64,000 bases of DNA. Origin: Mercenaria mercenaria. Lineage: Eukaryota > Mollusca > Bivalvia > Venerida > Veneridae. Under the pieces are notes generated by a model. The model was not told the DNA's origin, ran no database searches, and saw nothing but the letters and a program-made list of their open reading frames with translations. The position numbers were made by a program, and so were the translations under genes. The first letter of the stretch is position 1. The number at the start of each line of letters is the position of its first letter. The stretch covers positions 50,587,001-50,651,000 of the forward strand of contig NC_069363.1 of NCBI RefSeq assembly GCF_021730395.1, given 5' to 3'. Of this stretch, positions 12,021-25,345 are shown one piece after another.

Positions 12021-14480
12021 TTTTTTCATTTCTTATTTTAGATTTTTTTCAAACCTTCCAAAGTGTACCATTCCCCCACCTCACTTCTCCACCCAGTCAT
12101 GCCCACCACTGATCATGCATCCTCTGCCCCCTCCCCCCACCCCCAACTTCACCCTTTTACCTTTTTTTTTAATTTTTAATTTTCAATCAATATTTATAAT
12201 CAACATGTGAAATTTTGTTTCCTCTCCCGTTCCCCTGCACCCCCACCCCCTAAAAAAATAAATATATACATATATCTATATATACATATATATCTTTCCA
12301 TTCCTTTTTTTTTTTTTTAAATGTTCAAACCTTCAACATGTTAAGTTGTGACTGCACAAACCTTGCTCTCAGCCATGTTCAAGATATCTTACCTGTGTTC
12401 TCTTAAGGACATCTGTTCTTTTAAGTTCAAATGTACATGTTAAACAGCAACACCTGGTGCCAAACCATTCAAAGACAATATTTCGTTCCAGTTAAACTTC
12501 AAGCTCACATTTCAATTAACTGCATTTAATTTTAAAAGCTAAGCTTATTACAGTAAGCATATCCCATTCAAAATAAATTCTTTAGTCAGGATCAAAGTAC
12601 CATACATTTATTATGTACTCTTTAATTAAACATTTGTTTTCTGTTAAATTGATTTTGACTAATGAAATTATTTGCTTCTTATTAACATCCTTAACTTTTT
12701 GCCGGATATATCTTTTTGCCATTCCTCACCACAAACCCTTTCGGCGGGGGATACCAATTCATCGAATTTGCTTGTTTTTATAAATACAGCAAACATTTTA
12801 TAAGTAAATTTTAAGAATAAAATGTTAATACCTAAAAAACCTGCAGGAGTTACTTCCTCTGTCATTGAGGAAAGCTTTGAAAAAATTGACAGACCAAACA
12901 TAGTGACATGGACCATTCTAGCCTACTATTTTAGAGGCTTAAAATTTACCTGTAAAATATGTTTGCCGGGTTTATAAAAAAAAATAACCATGCTGCCGGA
13001 GTGCCTGGCTAAACTAGAATAAACGTAATCATTTCGGATTAATGGTACATAAATGCTGGACAAAGGTTTTGATCAGTTTTCCTGTTACATTATTTTAGGA
13101 TAATATAATTGTGTTTATGCTTGTTTCTTTTTAACTAAAGAAATTGTCATAAATGTGATTTCGAATTAGATACAAGGACAATGAATTCTCAATGAGCATG
13201 TGTTAATGGATACTATCTAAAATGTCTATTTGACGCCGTGCTAATATCGGTTGGTAACTTTTCAGTTTTACAGCCATTTTGGGTAAAATTATAAGAATGA
13301 ACACGCATAAGTGACGACAGTGATTTTAGTATGTGGAAAAATGAAATTATGATGCAGGAGAAATTACGCTTTACGAAATTTCTTTTGATTTTGCTGTTTT
13401 AAAAAGGGGAACTCGAAAAGTAAGCAACACATATTTTCTCTAAACAATCTGTTACAGTTTAATTATGATAAATGGAATATGAAAAAAAAAGTTGTTCTTT
13501 ATGTTTTAATGTGTTATTAGCAGACGCTAGGCATGTGAAAGAAAAAAAACAGGATCGTTATCAATTATAAAAACATGTTTACAAGAAGACATAGTTATAA
13601 TAAATGATGATTATGATTGACAACTTCTTATTAAAATGCAAAACATCATAATGAGAAACGATAAAACATGTTTACATTATAACACATGTTTCGGTCTGAT
13701 TAGAAAAATGAAAGGGTACAAATCTCATTTTATGCTTAAATCATATACTGTTACGTAAAAACAGAAGGTTATGTATAGTAACATAGCCTTTTCAATGTAA
13801 TTAATTTTGATGCTTCAGTACAAAAAAAAAAAAATAACAAAACAAAAGCAAAAAATCATGCAAAAATGATCCTTAAAGGGGTATCACTTTTGAAAGTTAA
13901 TATTTTGCCCTAATATACGCATATAATTGCTAACTATAAAATGCTAACATTTACTTCAAGTAATATCAAATACAGCATTATTATTGTTAACTTTTACCCT
14001 GTTAAATTTCTAAAATGTACTAGTCCATTATTAACTTTGGGCAGCACGGCTTATTATTCGAAGGAGTGTTCACTGAAAACGTTCTGATTGAAGAGCGAAC
14101 GGTGCAGGCCATGATGTACAGGCTAATCTTCGTCTGCACTGGTTATGCATGCAAACACTTGCTGCCAGCAGGCTTAAGGTTAAGTGGATGTTAGAATGAA
14201 ACTAGTACAGAACTGGAATGAAGACTGATGAAACGAACCATTTATATAAATGTAGGTGCACGTAAGCATGCTACATAACATAACCTTCGTGAACCTAAAA
14301 ATGTTTCTCAAAATGTAAAGATTTTCATTTATCTCTAAAATTGTATATCTAATGTATAAATTCAGTTCTGTTTGTCATGTTTAATTTAGTGATATGATAT
14401 TTATTATTTGAATAAATTAATTTGCCCTTAAAATGATTTTTTTTAACAATTTCCTCCCCCTTTTAGGACTTCATTTTATT
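12021..14480. other. Intergenic, simple sequence then nothing recognised
   Basis: 12050-12360 is C/T-rich sequence and an AT dinucleotide patch (near 12260-12295), which decays from the preceding repeat. The remainder is AT-rich without coding signal. A short MITE-like remnant lies at 14085-14160. Confidence 0.4.
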
Positions 14481-14482
14481 TT

Positions 14483-15942
14483 TAGCTCGACTATACGAAG
14501 TATAAGGAGAGCTATCCTACTCGACCCGGCGTCGGCGTCGGCGTCTTTCCGCGTCCCCACCTTGGTGTAAGTTTTTTTTACACTTTCTCTTTTTTCAACT
14601 TATCTCTGTACTTACTTGATGGATTTGATTCAAACTTGAAATAGTTATTCCTCATCATCACCCACATCATCTGAAATAAGGGCAGTAACTCTAGCACCAA
14701 TATTTCATGATTTATCTCCCCTTTTCACTTAGTTTTTAAGGTTAAAGTTTTGATGCACTTTCACTCTATCTCTGTTATTACTGAATGGATTTGATTCAAA
14801 GTTAAAATACTTGTTTAACATCATCACCCACATCGTATGACACAAGATGCATAACTCTGGCACAAATTTTTTATGAATTATTCCCCCTTTTTACTTAGAA
14901 TTTCAGGTTAAAGTTTTGATGCACTTTCACTCTATCTCAGTTATTACTGAATGGATTTGATTCAAACTTAAAATCGTTGTTCAACATCATCACCCACGCC
15001 ATATGACACAATTAAGGTGCATAACTCTGGCACCAATTCTTCATGAATTATTCCATCTTTTTCTTAGAATTTCAGGTTAAAGTTTTGATGCACTTTCACT
15101 CTATCACTGTTATTACTGAATCAATTTGATTCAAATTTAAAATATTGTTCAACATCATCACCCACGCCATATGACACAAGGTGCATAACTCTGGCACCAA
15201 TTTTTCATGAATTATTCCCTCTTTTTACTTAGAATTTCAGGTTAAAGTTTTGATGCACTTTCACTCTATCACTGTTATTACTGAATGGATTTGATTCAAA
15301 CTTAAAATACTTGTTCAACATCATCACCCACATCATTTGGCACAAGGTGCATAACTCTGGCACCAAGTTTTCATGAATTATTCCCCCTTTTACTAACAAT
15401 TTCAGGTTAAAGTTTTGATGCACTTTCATTTATCTCTGTTAATACTGAATGGATTTGATTCAAACTTAAAATAGTTGTTCAACATCATCACCCACACCAT
15501 TTAACACAAGGTGCATGACTCTGGCACCAATTTTTCATGAATTATGCCCCCTTTTACTTAGAATTAAAAGTTAATTTTGATGCATTTTCACTATATCTCA
15601 GTTATTATGAAATGCATTTGATTCAAACTTGAAGTAGTTGTTCCACATCATCACCCACATCATATGATACAAGATGCATAACTCTTGCACCAATATTTAA
15701 TTAATTATGCCCCCTTTTTGCTTAGGCTGTACTTGTATAGTGTTTTGATACACTTTATCTGTACTTCTCTTATTACTTAATATTTTTGACACAGACTCAG
15801 GCTATTGTGCAATATCTTCGCCCACCATTGGAGTTAATAAATACTCCAGTGACAGCTCCAGTTTTCTCAGATGTGCCCAGTTTCACTATCCAGCATCGAA
15901 ATAGTCGAGCACGCTGTCTCCTGTGACAGCTCTTGTTCTGAG
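14483..15942 (+). repeat. 'agctcgactat' element with internal ~170 bp tandem units (copy 1)
   Basis: Begins agctcgactatacgaag...gagctatcctactcgaccc followed by a (ggcgtc)n run, and ends cgaaatagtcgagcacgctgt...gacagctcttgtt. The outermost parts are inverted to each other (agctcgactat versus atagtcgagc). Inside, a unit of about 170 bp repeats about seven times: 'aggttaaagttttgatgcac', 'tcactctatct', 'gttattactgaatggatttg', 'attcaaacttaaaat', 'catcatcacccac', 'gcataactctggcacca', 'tcatgaattattccc'. The inverted ends suggest a non-autonomous DNA element carrying an internal satellite. Confidence 0.75.
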
Positions 15943-16206
15943 CCTTGTATATTGAACATGACTTTTTTGTGTAAATATATAATTGAATATTAACGTTGTG
16001 ACAAGGGTTATAATCAATGAAACAACTTTTTGGACATTGTTTTAGATATCTTGATAAAAGTATTGCTTCTCTTTTCGGGTCTCATTTTTGGGTAATTTCA
16101 AGTTGACGAAGCGTGTGCACAATCCTGCATTGATAGAGCAAACAAATGTTCATGCTTTCTTTGCAGATACGTACGTACAATAAATATCTTATTACGACCC
16201 TTTTTA

Positions 16207-17314
16207 GCTCGACTATTTCGAAGAATAAGTAGAGCTATCCTACTCACCACGGCGTCGGCGGCGGCGTAACACCTTGGTTAAGTTTTTCGTACCAGTCCAC
16301 ATTTTGACAAAACTTTTTGAGATGAAGCTACGTGTGTACCATCACTATGTCCAGTTTTAGGCAAAAGTATATAATTCCATCAAGGAAATTGGCTGAATTA
16401 TGGCCCCTTTAAACTTACTAATCTTGGTTAAGTTTTACGTACCATTTCAAATTTTGTGTAAACTGTTTGACATATGGCTTTGAAACTTTTATCACTTGTT
16501 TATTATTACTGTCTATATCTGTAGGCAAGAGTACATAACTCTGTCAACTATTTTGGCTGAATTATGGCCCTTATTGGACTTGGAAGTTGGTTCAGTTTTC
16601 GTACAAGTCAACGTTTTGTCAAAACTATTTGACATGTGGCTTTGAAACTTTGAACATTTGCTTATCATCATAATGTCCGTATGTAGGCAAGAGTATATAA
16701 CTCTGTCAACTATTTCGGCTGAATTATGGCCCTTTTTGGACATGGAAATTGGTTCAGTTTTCGTACAAGTCCACGTTTTGTCAAAAGTATTTGACATGTG
16801 GCTTTGGAACTTTGAACACTTGTTTGTCGCCATGATCTCCATCTGTAGGCAAGAATACATATCTCTGTCAACTATTTTGGCTGAATTATGGCCCTTTTTG
16901 AACTGTTAAATTTTTCATACCAGGCCATATTTTGCCTAACCTGTTTGTCATATGGCTTTGAAACCTTGGCAGCTTGTTTACCATCATATTCTACATATGT
17001 AGGCAAGACTACATGACTAGGACAAGGACTTTGGCTCAGTTATGGCCCTTTTTGACACAGAAATTATTTAAGCTTCGCATACCATTCCATATTTTGTCTA
17101 AACTGTTCGATATATGGCTTTGAGACTTTAAACACTTGCTTACCATCATGGTCACACATTACCATATAGTGCAAGACTTATCCAAATCCACAAATACAGG
17201 TACATTGTCTTATCTATTTCTCTTCATTTGTTTGAAAATCTCTGGAAATATTTTGACCCCATACTTCCATCAATTATTCGAATAGTCGAGCGCGCTGTCA
17301 AGACAGCTCTTGTT
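16207..17314 (+). repeat. 'agctcgactat' element, different internal tandem unit (copy 2)
   Basis: Same ends as the element at 14483 (agctcgactatttcgaag...gagctatcctactc, ggcgtcggcg run; right end cgaatagtcgagcgcgctgt...gacagctcttgtt). The internal unit is different: about 170 bp, repeated five to six times, with 'ttggttcagttttcgtacaa', 'acgttttgtcaaaa', 'tatttgacatgtggctttg', 'gtaggcaagagtacataact', 'ctgaattatggccctttt'. Two adjacent elements sharing ends but not interiors suggest a modular family. Confidence 0.75.
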
Positions 17315-17689
17315 ATTATGTGTCTTAAGAATGGTTGTATTACATTTTGGGTGAACATTTGTATGTTTGTAAATACCAAATAGTTGTCAGTCCATGTAAG
17401 TGATGTTCCCTTTTAGAATAACTTTAAAGGAGTTTCCAAGGCAGGTAGGAAATGGAATGCATGAAAGTAATTTTGTTGAAATTTTGGTTCTTTCTTCACA
17501 AACGGGACCATCTTTGACATATTTTGATCCATATCAATACACCCTTTTTTGCAAGTTAGAGGATAATTTCTAAAGCATATTCTTATTTATTTTTAGCGGC
17601 TGGTGAAAATGTTTGTACAGAATGTTTCAGAAAAATTAAGCTTATACGTATACAGAGCTGTTTACATGACTGGGTTAGTTATTTGAACC

Positions 17690-18135
17690 AAATTGTACAC
17701 AGTAGTTCGTGGGAAGTCTACAAGAGGAGGAATACAAGGATGTTTAATTCTGACTGCATAATTAATTCGTGGAAACGAGATACTACTAGTCAAGTAAATC
17801 TTGGGAACGAGAATCTAACTCGTGGCAACGAGATACAATCCCGTTGCCGCGAGTTAAATAAGTCGTGGCAACGAGATACTAACTCGTGGGCATGAGAATC
17901 TTTCGCTTGGTTACGAGATACTAACTCATCATAGAAACGAGGCCCTATTTTGTGGCACGGAGTTAATTATTAAAGGCACGAGAACGAGGTATTGTTGCGG
18001 CGGTTTACTTATTGTGTGGTCAAGACTATTTACTCGTAGGAAAGAGATACGAGTTAATTATCGTGAGGCCACAAAATATTATCTCGTTCCGACAATATAG
18101 TGTATCTTGGCCAAGTGATAATAAAACATTCAGTT
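17690..18135 (+). repeat. ~21 bp minisatellite of near-palindromic 'actcgtggcaacgag' units
   Basis: Repeated variants of a 21-base unit, consensus about 'taactcgtggcaacgagatac', seen at about 17765, 17815, 17865 and 17885 with decayed versions to about 18135. The core ctcgt-ggca-acgag is an inverted repeat, so each unit could fold into a small hairpin. Around 17840 and again after 18040 units appear in the reverse orientation ('cccgttgccgcgagtt', 'attatctcgttccgac'). Confidence 0.6.
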
Positions 18136-18824
18136 GTACCACGAGATATTGTTGTGTGTCTCGTTATTTTGTCTTTATACACAGTGATCTGACTGATGTT
18201 GCGTTATAACCGATTCTATAAGTACTAACATTTCATGTTTTTTAATGCTTTTTCTTTGATATTAAATGTTTCAAAATGCTTTGAGGCTGCGTCCTACGTT
18301 TATTATCTCTAATTAGAAGTTTCTTTTTTTAACTCGGATTTGCTACTATATTGAGCATGCATATAAAGAGCACAATAACAGCATTCGTCATACAAAAATA
18401 AGACAATGTCTAAATCGGCGATCAATTTGCCTTCAACTCATCCGAATTAGAATTAATAATGCGTTTTTATGAAAAATGTGTTTTAAAGTCATTTCCTTAT
18501 AAAAAGTGTGTAACATATTTATGAAAAATACTATTTTGTATAATGACCTATTTTTGTCTCTCCTAATAGACCCTGCCACTATGCAAAAACGACGAAACAA
18601 AAAATACAAGAAATATCTTTAAAAATGATGGTCGGCGAATTGTAATAAGGAAAGAAGTTTATGAATTTTTCCATCTAACATTCATCTTTCATCTAACATT
18701 TTTCAAATTGCAAAACTAAACGCCGCACTTTAACAATTTAAATGGTTCTCTTTTAATTTTTCGCAAAGGTTTCGTAACAATTTTGTTTCGTTTATCCTTA
18801 GACGAATAATTACAGCAGTAGTTT

Positions 18825-19265
18825 GATGAAGATTCATGAAGCGGTTCATGAGAAGAGGTCATTAAACGTGTTTATATTTTTAGCTAAATTGGTCCCTATC
18901 CCCATTTGTAACAAAATAGCAGGAGACCTTACGATATTGTTACACATCGAGTTTGATAAAAATCCATTACATTTTAGTGGTTAATGCGAAGAAAGACATA
19001 TCTACTTTTAGCTATAGTGGTCCCTAATAGGGCCCAAGTTCCTATATAAATAAATTTGGAAGAGGACCTTATAATGATGCTCCAGACCAAGTATGACAAA
19101 GATCCACCGAGCTGTTCATGAGACGCTGTATAAAGGCATTTCTAGTTTTAGCTCTAGCAGCCCCTAAAAGGGGTCAAATGTCCCAGCTGAACAAAGCTGG
19201 CTGCGGGCCTAATAAAGATGCTACAAATCAAGTTTGATTAGAATACATGAGAAAAAAATCAATTA
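18825..19265 (+). repeat. Diverged ~120 bp tandem repeat, three to four units
   Basis: Recurring order of 'ggttcatgagaagaggtcat', 'ttagctctagtggtcccta', 'aaataaatttggaagaggacc', 'ttataatgatgctccagacc', 'aagtatgacaaagatcca'. Units start near 18825, 18960, 19080 and 19200. No coding frame. Confidence 0.55.
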
Positions 19266-20215
19266 AAGGATTTTTTTATTTATTATTTTTATTTCTAAAA
19301 TAGGCCAACTGATCCCGCTTTAACAAATGCATATTCGCTATTCATGAATCTTTGGACAATGACGTCACACCTATAAAAAAGTGAAGTTCAAGCAAAACAT
19401 ACAATTGTTATTATTTCAATATTTCTGTTTCATAAGCAAAGTTTGACCCTAGTCATATCACATAGATAAACTGTATGCAGCGTACCTTCATTTCAATGTA
19501 ATGAGATTCAGTCATTATATAGCATATATATAATGAAACAGATTTCAACTGAGTTCAATATTTGCATACCATACTAAAGAAAAATATTCATATATAATAA
19601 ATCATTTAAATAATTTATAACAAATATATCAAAGCAAACAAGTACTCATTTTAATATGAAATCTGAATAAGTCACAAAAGCAAGAAACCTTTTCATATAC
19701 AGACGACAATTGTAACAAGGAAACTCTTTTAAAAAGCACTTCTCTACATAAAAGACTCTTATCACAGCCTTATTCATGTGATACGCAGACCGTATTCAGC
19801 TCTTTCTTTAATTTGATATATTTTGGTATCTGAACAGGTTTTTATCATATTTATTAAACTTACTTATCATTTTGAGATATATCAATATTCTTGCTAAATA
19901 TACTGAGCCAAAGTTAGCTTTAAAACTGTGAACAGCGTCGTTTAGGATAAACGCTTTGTCTACATTTCACTCAGCGTAGCACAATCAACAGAGTGAAAGA
20001 AATTGACACTCTCGTCCAATCAGGCAGAGTGTTGCACAAATCTTCCATTTTGATAAATTATCTATAATGCGTTATCAAGTAGTTTGATTTGCAAACTGAA
20101 GTCACGTGGCATAGGTAACGAAAACGAATTTAGACGGCGTCGCCGAAAAAAAACATTGAGTACTCGTGATTATGATTTTATGACATACTGTCGTAAACCA
20201 GCTGGATGTGGTAAT

Positions 20216-20267
20216 ATGTTTACATTTGAAATTTACATCTTTATTTTCTTACTCACTCACGTTTTAG
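20216..20267 (+). CDS. Possible orphan signal-peptide exon
   Basis: An ATG at 20216 opens 17 codons of strongly hydrophobic sequence (MFTFEIYIFIFLLTHVL). It is followed by one base and a good donor (tttag|gtaaatac, exon end 20267), which gives a phase-1 junction after a signal peptide, a common arrangement in secreted animal proteins. No downstream exon could be found on the plus strand before the LINE at 24.5 kb, so this may be chance. The surrounding 19270-22240 is otherwise without recognisable features. Confidence 0.2.
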
Positions 20268-22242
20268 GTAAATACTGCATATTTCTATTCCAGTTTTTCT
20301 GCAAAGTTTAATCTTTCAGAGATAATATGTCTTTACCATACATGCAAATAACAAAATGCAAAGTTTTCGTTTTAACTTTATATCCCTAGCCGCTGTTTGG
20401 ACCAAGAGGAGATTGACATAATGTCAGACTGAGTTGAAATAAAATTGATATTTTTAAAAACCATGAAGCTGACTCAAGCTGCTTTCCCCTCAACTCGAAA
20501 ATATATTAACACTTGTAAAAAGATATACTTTTCAATGTAATGTGAGCATATTGTTGACGGAAAATAAGTATGCAAAACCAGTTTTATCAGGTTTTACCAA
20601 CATCAGATAACCATTCAGCTAAATGAGTAAAGATTTAAAGCACAAGAAGCAACAAAGATATATCAGTTTAATAAGCACAGATATCACATTATACATTCAT
20701 ACACTTGTCATAATGTATGTTTTAATATCATTATTGTTACCCGAGAATTCAAAAAATATATTTTTGAATCACCAATAAACACGGACCCAGTGTCATCAAT
20801 ATATTAGATTCAAGATTTTTTGTGAAACCAGAAAACGGATTGAAACATACCTTACACATTAGCTTTACTGGTTTATTTTAAACTAAAACTTTTTAATTTT
20901 GTTGAAAAAAAAATATGACACAAAATATAGGAACAATGTGTTAATATTGTAATCATGTCATACATCTGTGCATGCATACAGTTAACAAAACAAAGATATC
21001 AGGGAAAAAATCATAGATATACATGAATGAATAGATAAGAAACCACTTGCTCTGAAACACTAATACAGAGACCACTGACCCTGAAGACCATAAATTCCAT
21101 TTTCGATTTAAATTTTTAACTCCAGATTAAATAATACCTTCAAATTGTGAACATGTATTGCTGTGTGCTTTCTTTCAATTATCTAAATAGTAAAATTAGT
21201 GTGAAAAATGTCACAGCGGATGTAGAATCGTCTTATAAAACTTTATCTGTTTTGGATCACATGTTTTGTTAAAACATAGATTCGATGTATCCATTCAGAG
21301 ACTTCAGTCACAAAAATTGTTAAATTAACGTGTTTTCTATACGGTAGTACTCCTCCTGGAAATTTACACAGAATATTCGGACTTTAAAAGTTAATGTCTA
21401 TCATGGATCTGCAAGTCTTGAATATTTCCAGTATGTCCCATATTTTAACACAATGAGAAAGTTTTGAAAAGGAATGCGAAGACAGCTAGATAAAGGCACA
21501 TGTTGAAAGGCACTGTTGTTGCCAGACTGCCAGTGCTCTTACCCGATATATCCGCTTGTATTCCACCAACCTTTAAGGTACCTTTTCCCTAAACAGCGGC
21601 TGCAGAACATCTTGTCACCGCTGAAGTTGGGATAAAAATAACAAATTATGCATAAAGCGATATCAATCTACATGTTTTAGCAAGTTTCTGTTAAGATATA
21701 CCAAGTGTCATTCAATATACCCCCAGCGGCTCTTGGCGATAATATAAAGCTCTGACAATTAGCTTCAATAATAATTGAATGAATCTGTCAAAACCCATAA
21801 ACAAGTCGTACAAATTGTCTGCTAAAGCGCACAAAGCATTTTTATGGATTCAATGCCAGTTTTAAACATATTAACAGACAATCACGAGATGTCTCAAGTG
21901 CTCGATATCATCAACGTCTCTTCCAATATTTAAAAATACAAGTCGTCATTAACTCTTTTGTAATGTAAAGTATGCAGTCCTCCCTGCAGCCTTTGACGTC
22001 AATCGAATGTTTAGTAAACAAAAATGGAGGAAACATAAAAATTTCGAGTATTGGGAAGCTGATGAGGCAATTTGAATCTCCTAATAAGTACCCTGAAGCA
22101 AAGGTTTGGAATATAGTTTTATGTGCACCTAGAAAATTCATATGATAATGTGTCATAAACACAATTCAAATTATTATTACAATGGTTAGAATGCAAATAA
22201 TGAGTGATTTGTAAATCCTCTTCAAACATAATTACAGACAAA

Positions 22243-22510
22243 GTTTGTTTGTTTTGGGTTTTACGCCGTCTTTCAATAATATTTCAGTAATATAACGGCG
22301 GGCAGTTAACCTAACCAGTGTTCCCGGATCTGTACCAGTACAAACCTGTTCCCTGCAAGTAACTGCCAACTTCCCCCACATGAATCAGAGGTGGAGGACG
22401 AATGCTTCCAGACACAATGTCTTCTATTAAATTGTCACAGAGAACAAACGCCCTGCCCGAGGTTCCGTAGATCTGCGCTCCCCCTATTGAGCTAAGCAGG
22501 CGGGTATGCC
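22243..22510 (-). mobile_element. tRNA-headed SINE (family A), second copy
   Basis: Same body as the copy at 6447-6736: 'tttgttttgggttttacgcc', 'ataacggcgggcagttaacc', 'gtaccagtacaaacctgttc', 'gtaactgccaacttccccca', 'gaatcagaggtggaggacga'. It ends 'ctattgagctaagcaggcgg', which on the minus strand is a tRNA-like 'cttagctcaatagggggagc' A-box region. About 15-20 bases are missing near the B-box region relative to the first copy. It is followed by 22511-24515, where no gene or repeat could be recognised. Confidence 0.7.
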
Positions 22511-24519
22511 GCTTGAACAATTTTAACTTCTGAAGAAGAAAAAAAAACGTATTGTTCCCCTTACATGACAACTCTTGAGACTAGTCTTCGTGAGAATGCA
22601 GCGTTTATAGGAATTTATAAGTGACGCATTGAACTTTTAAACCGGGTTTATAATATCAAACGTTCTTGTTTTTAAAAAAAGTTTGCATACGTTGAAGACT
22701 AGCCGTAACCTACGGGATGTTTTTAGTCTTGTAGGATTATCACATTCAAAATGAAATATCTGTACATAACAAAGCTACACAATCTGTCTTTAGTTTACAG
22801 CGTTATCAAATTTAATAAAATGGAATATAACTTACCTCCTAAAGCAATAACCAGTATTGCTATTTTGGCAAACAATAGCGTCGAATTTCTCATATTGCTC
22901 AGACTGCAGAGAACTAGGCGTGATAATAAAAAAAAAATAATGTAAGAACTGTGAACATTCAAGTGTGCACACGTTTCAAAGTAAGCAAAGATTTAATGTG
23001 GTCTCATGTTATAAGCAATACTGTATAAAATTCCCGTGGGCCGAGCCAGTCTTATCCAATCGCAGACCTCTGTATGAATTTAGTAGCTTATGACAAATAG
23101 AAAATATGTCACCAACCGAGCAAAAATGTTCGATTGGGAGCTGATGTAACTGTAAAAATGAAGACACATAAACAATAAAGATTTTAATTTTATTATTCAT
23201 GCTATCTCGTCAATCATACCTCTTTAATAGGCCTACGATGTTAATTAAAACAAATGAAACATTCAAATTTGCATAAATACAGATCATGTGACTTCAGTTA
23301 TTGTTTTTTTACCCTTTTTGTAGAGGATGATGGAAGTCTTTTATTTTCATCACATGTTAATATTCAGTTGTGCTGAAACATGGACATTCCTTCTGTCTTC
23401 ACCTATCCTAGGCCAAGTCAATTCGACCAACATCTTCTTTACTTGAAATGACGTCAACATCAAAATGTTACTACTTGCATAAAAGTAATACCAAAATTAT
23501 GCAATGCCTATATTCCAATATTATGAGGACAAACTTGTGATAAATCTACGTAAAACAACTTGAAATTTCACAGAACATATTGTCATCATTCAAATGATTT
23601 TGAATAGTCGGTTTATTACAGACTAACGTTAAAGCGATTAAAACATATACTAGAAAAATTCGTTGCCGTTTACTTCGGACAAATGAACATATATTTTTCT
23701 TCTGGAGCCACAATTCAAGCTCGGCTGAAGATTTTTTTCTGGTAGTGGAGTTAAATGTTCAATATGATACAATTCAAATATTAAAATTATTAATTTCCCA
23801 AACACTTTGAATACAGCTGAAGTTAAGGATGACTACACGTAATAGGCCTCAATTTCACCAAAAGCGTACATACAGCTTGATAATGTAAGCTTTGAAAATG
23901 TCAAACGATAGAAACAAGGTGCATATTGACAAGTTATATAGTGACAGAAGTTCTCAAAAATTCCCTTTTGATTACCTCCCCTGATAATTTTGGTTTTTCA
24001 TGAGTTATCTCCCCTGACAACTAGAAAAAAAAAATTCTCCTTTTCTCTACGGGGAATTTTAAACTTCTTTTTGATATTTGTATCAGAATCATATAATGCA
24101 GCTTTCTACCGCAAAATTTTCTCGAAACTCAAGCTGAGATTCTCATAATCAAAGAAATTATATATTTCCCATAGGCATCAATGTTAACTTCAATACCGAT
24201 TATCTCCCCAAAAAAATGATAAAAATCGAAAAATCTCTCGGTGAAACGTTTTTAATTTTGAATGTCTTTAAAGTGACCAAATTTCATTTAAATATTACCA
24301 TCCAGTTACAAGATATGAAATATGGCTATTACACCATATTATCCTTAATACCTACGACTTAGTTTAATTTTGTATTAGATATATTAAATCTTCCATAAGC
24401 GAACAATCATTTAATTGGTGTATCAGAGCAGTTTTTCTTCTGTGCTTTTAAAAGCAAGTGGTTCATTTCTCAATTGAACGACAGGCGGGTCATTATGTTT
24501 TGATGCTATATACCAGACT

Positions 24520-25075
24520 TTAGTTATTTGCTAAATTAATTGATATACATTCGTTTATACACCTTGTATCAATATTGTCTATGTTTTTAGACAATAGTTC
24601 AGCCACAAATTTCATTTTAATTATTGAATGAATGCAATTTGCCATGTGTTTAAATATGTGGTTAAGATATGAATGGGAACTATAAAGGGTTTTATCATCT
24701 GCAAATATATCAGCAAGTGCAGAGTCAACAGACAGTGACAGGTCATTTATGTATATCAAAATACCAGGGAGGGGAGGGGAGGGGGTGGGCGTGGGGGGAG
24801 GGGGGCTAGCACTGAGCCTTGAGGAACACCAGAAGAAACCATACATGTACTTGGATCTGAGTATACACCAGAAACGTATTTTTTTGTGGGAGGGGGTGGG
24901 GTATGACATGAACATAGGATGCAGAGCAAGAAAAGGGGGACCCGTCTAAGTGATATAATTCTAATTTACGTAATGGAATAGTATGATTTATCAGGTCAAT
25001 AGCCCGGATAAGAATGGTGGAACGGACGCACAGACGAGCGAAGCTTCCCAAATGGAGTTGGTCCAAAATTGTTAA
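24520..25075 (-). mobile_element. Non-LTR retrotransposon (LINE) reverse-transcriptase fragment
   Basis: Translated on the minus strand, about 25010-24930 gives 'IRAIDLINHTIPLRKLELYH', matching the 'AFDxVNHxxLLxKLxxYG' palm segment of jockey/CR1-type reverse transcriptases. Farther on comes a GVPQGS-like 'SSGVPQGS' segment in another frame. Then 'LIYINDLSLSVDS' and 'ADIFADDKTLYSS' correspond to the catalytic YxDD-box region, with FADD where most families have YADD or FADD. The frame is shifted at least twice, around a G/C-rich expansion (24770-24810), so the element is dead. Only part of the RT domain is present; both ends of the LINE are missing. Confidence 0.75.
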
Positions 25076-25181
25076 AATTTGCGTCAGTTTCTACCCGTGG
25101 AAAATATGGCGATGCCAGAACAGAAAATGATGTGTTGGCGTTATTTTAGGATAGTATCATTTTTAAATGTATAAAAGTTTT

Positions 25182-25345
25182 GGAGGGGAGCGGTGGTCTA
25201 GTGGTTAAGTTGCCAGGAGTCGTGGGATCAAACTCCACTGGGGTCACGACCATGCCTTTTTATATGGCACTAGTACTGGGTTTTCCAGGAAGCGGACTCG
25301 AGAGTGGTTCAAATAAGCCTGAAGCTTTCATCACAATCGAGCTAA
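25182..25345 (+). mobile_element. tRNA-headed SINE (family B)
   Basis: The head 'gggagcggtggtctagtggttaag' is a clear tRNA A-box region and 'gggatcaaactcc' lies where the B box belongs. A body follows with 'ccatgcctttttatatggca', 'gggttttccaggaagcgg' and 'gagctaaaataaatt'. This is a typical Pol III-derived layout on the plus strand. No second copy is in the window, so the 3' end is approximate. Confidence 0.65.

Noticed and set aside
11429-12210. Proline-rich proteins
   Set aside because: The prolines come from poly-C tracts within a noncoding tandem repeat.
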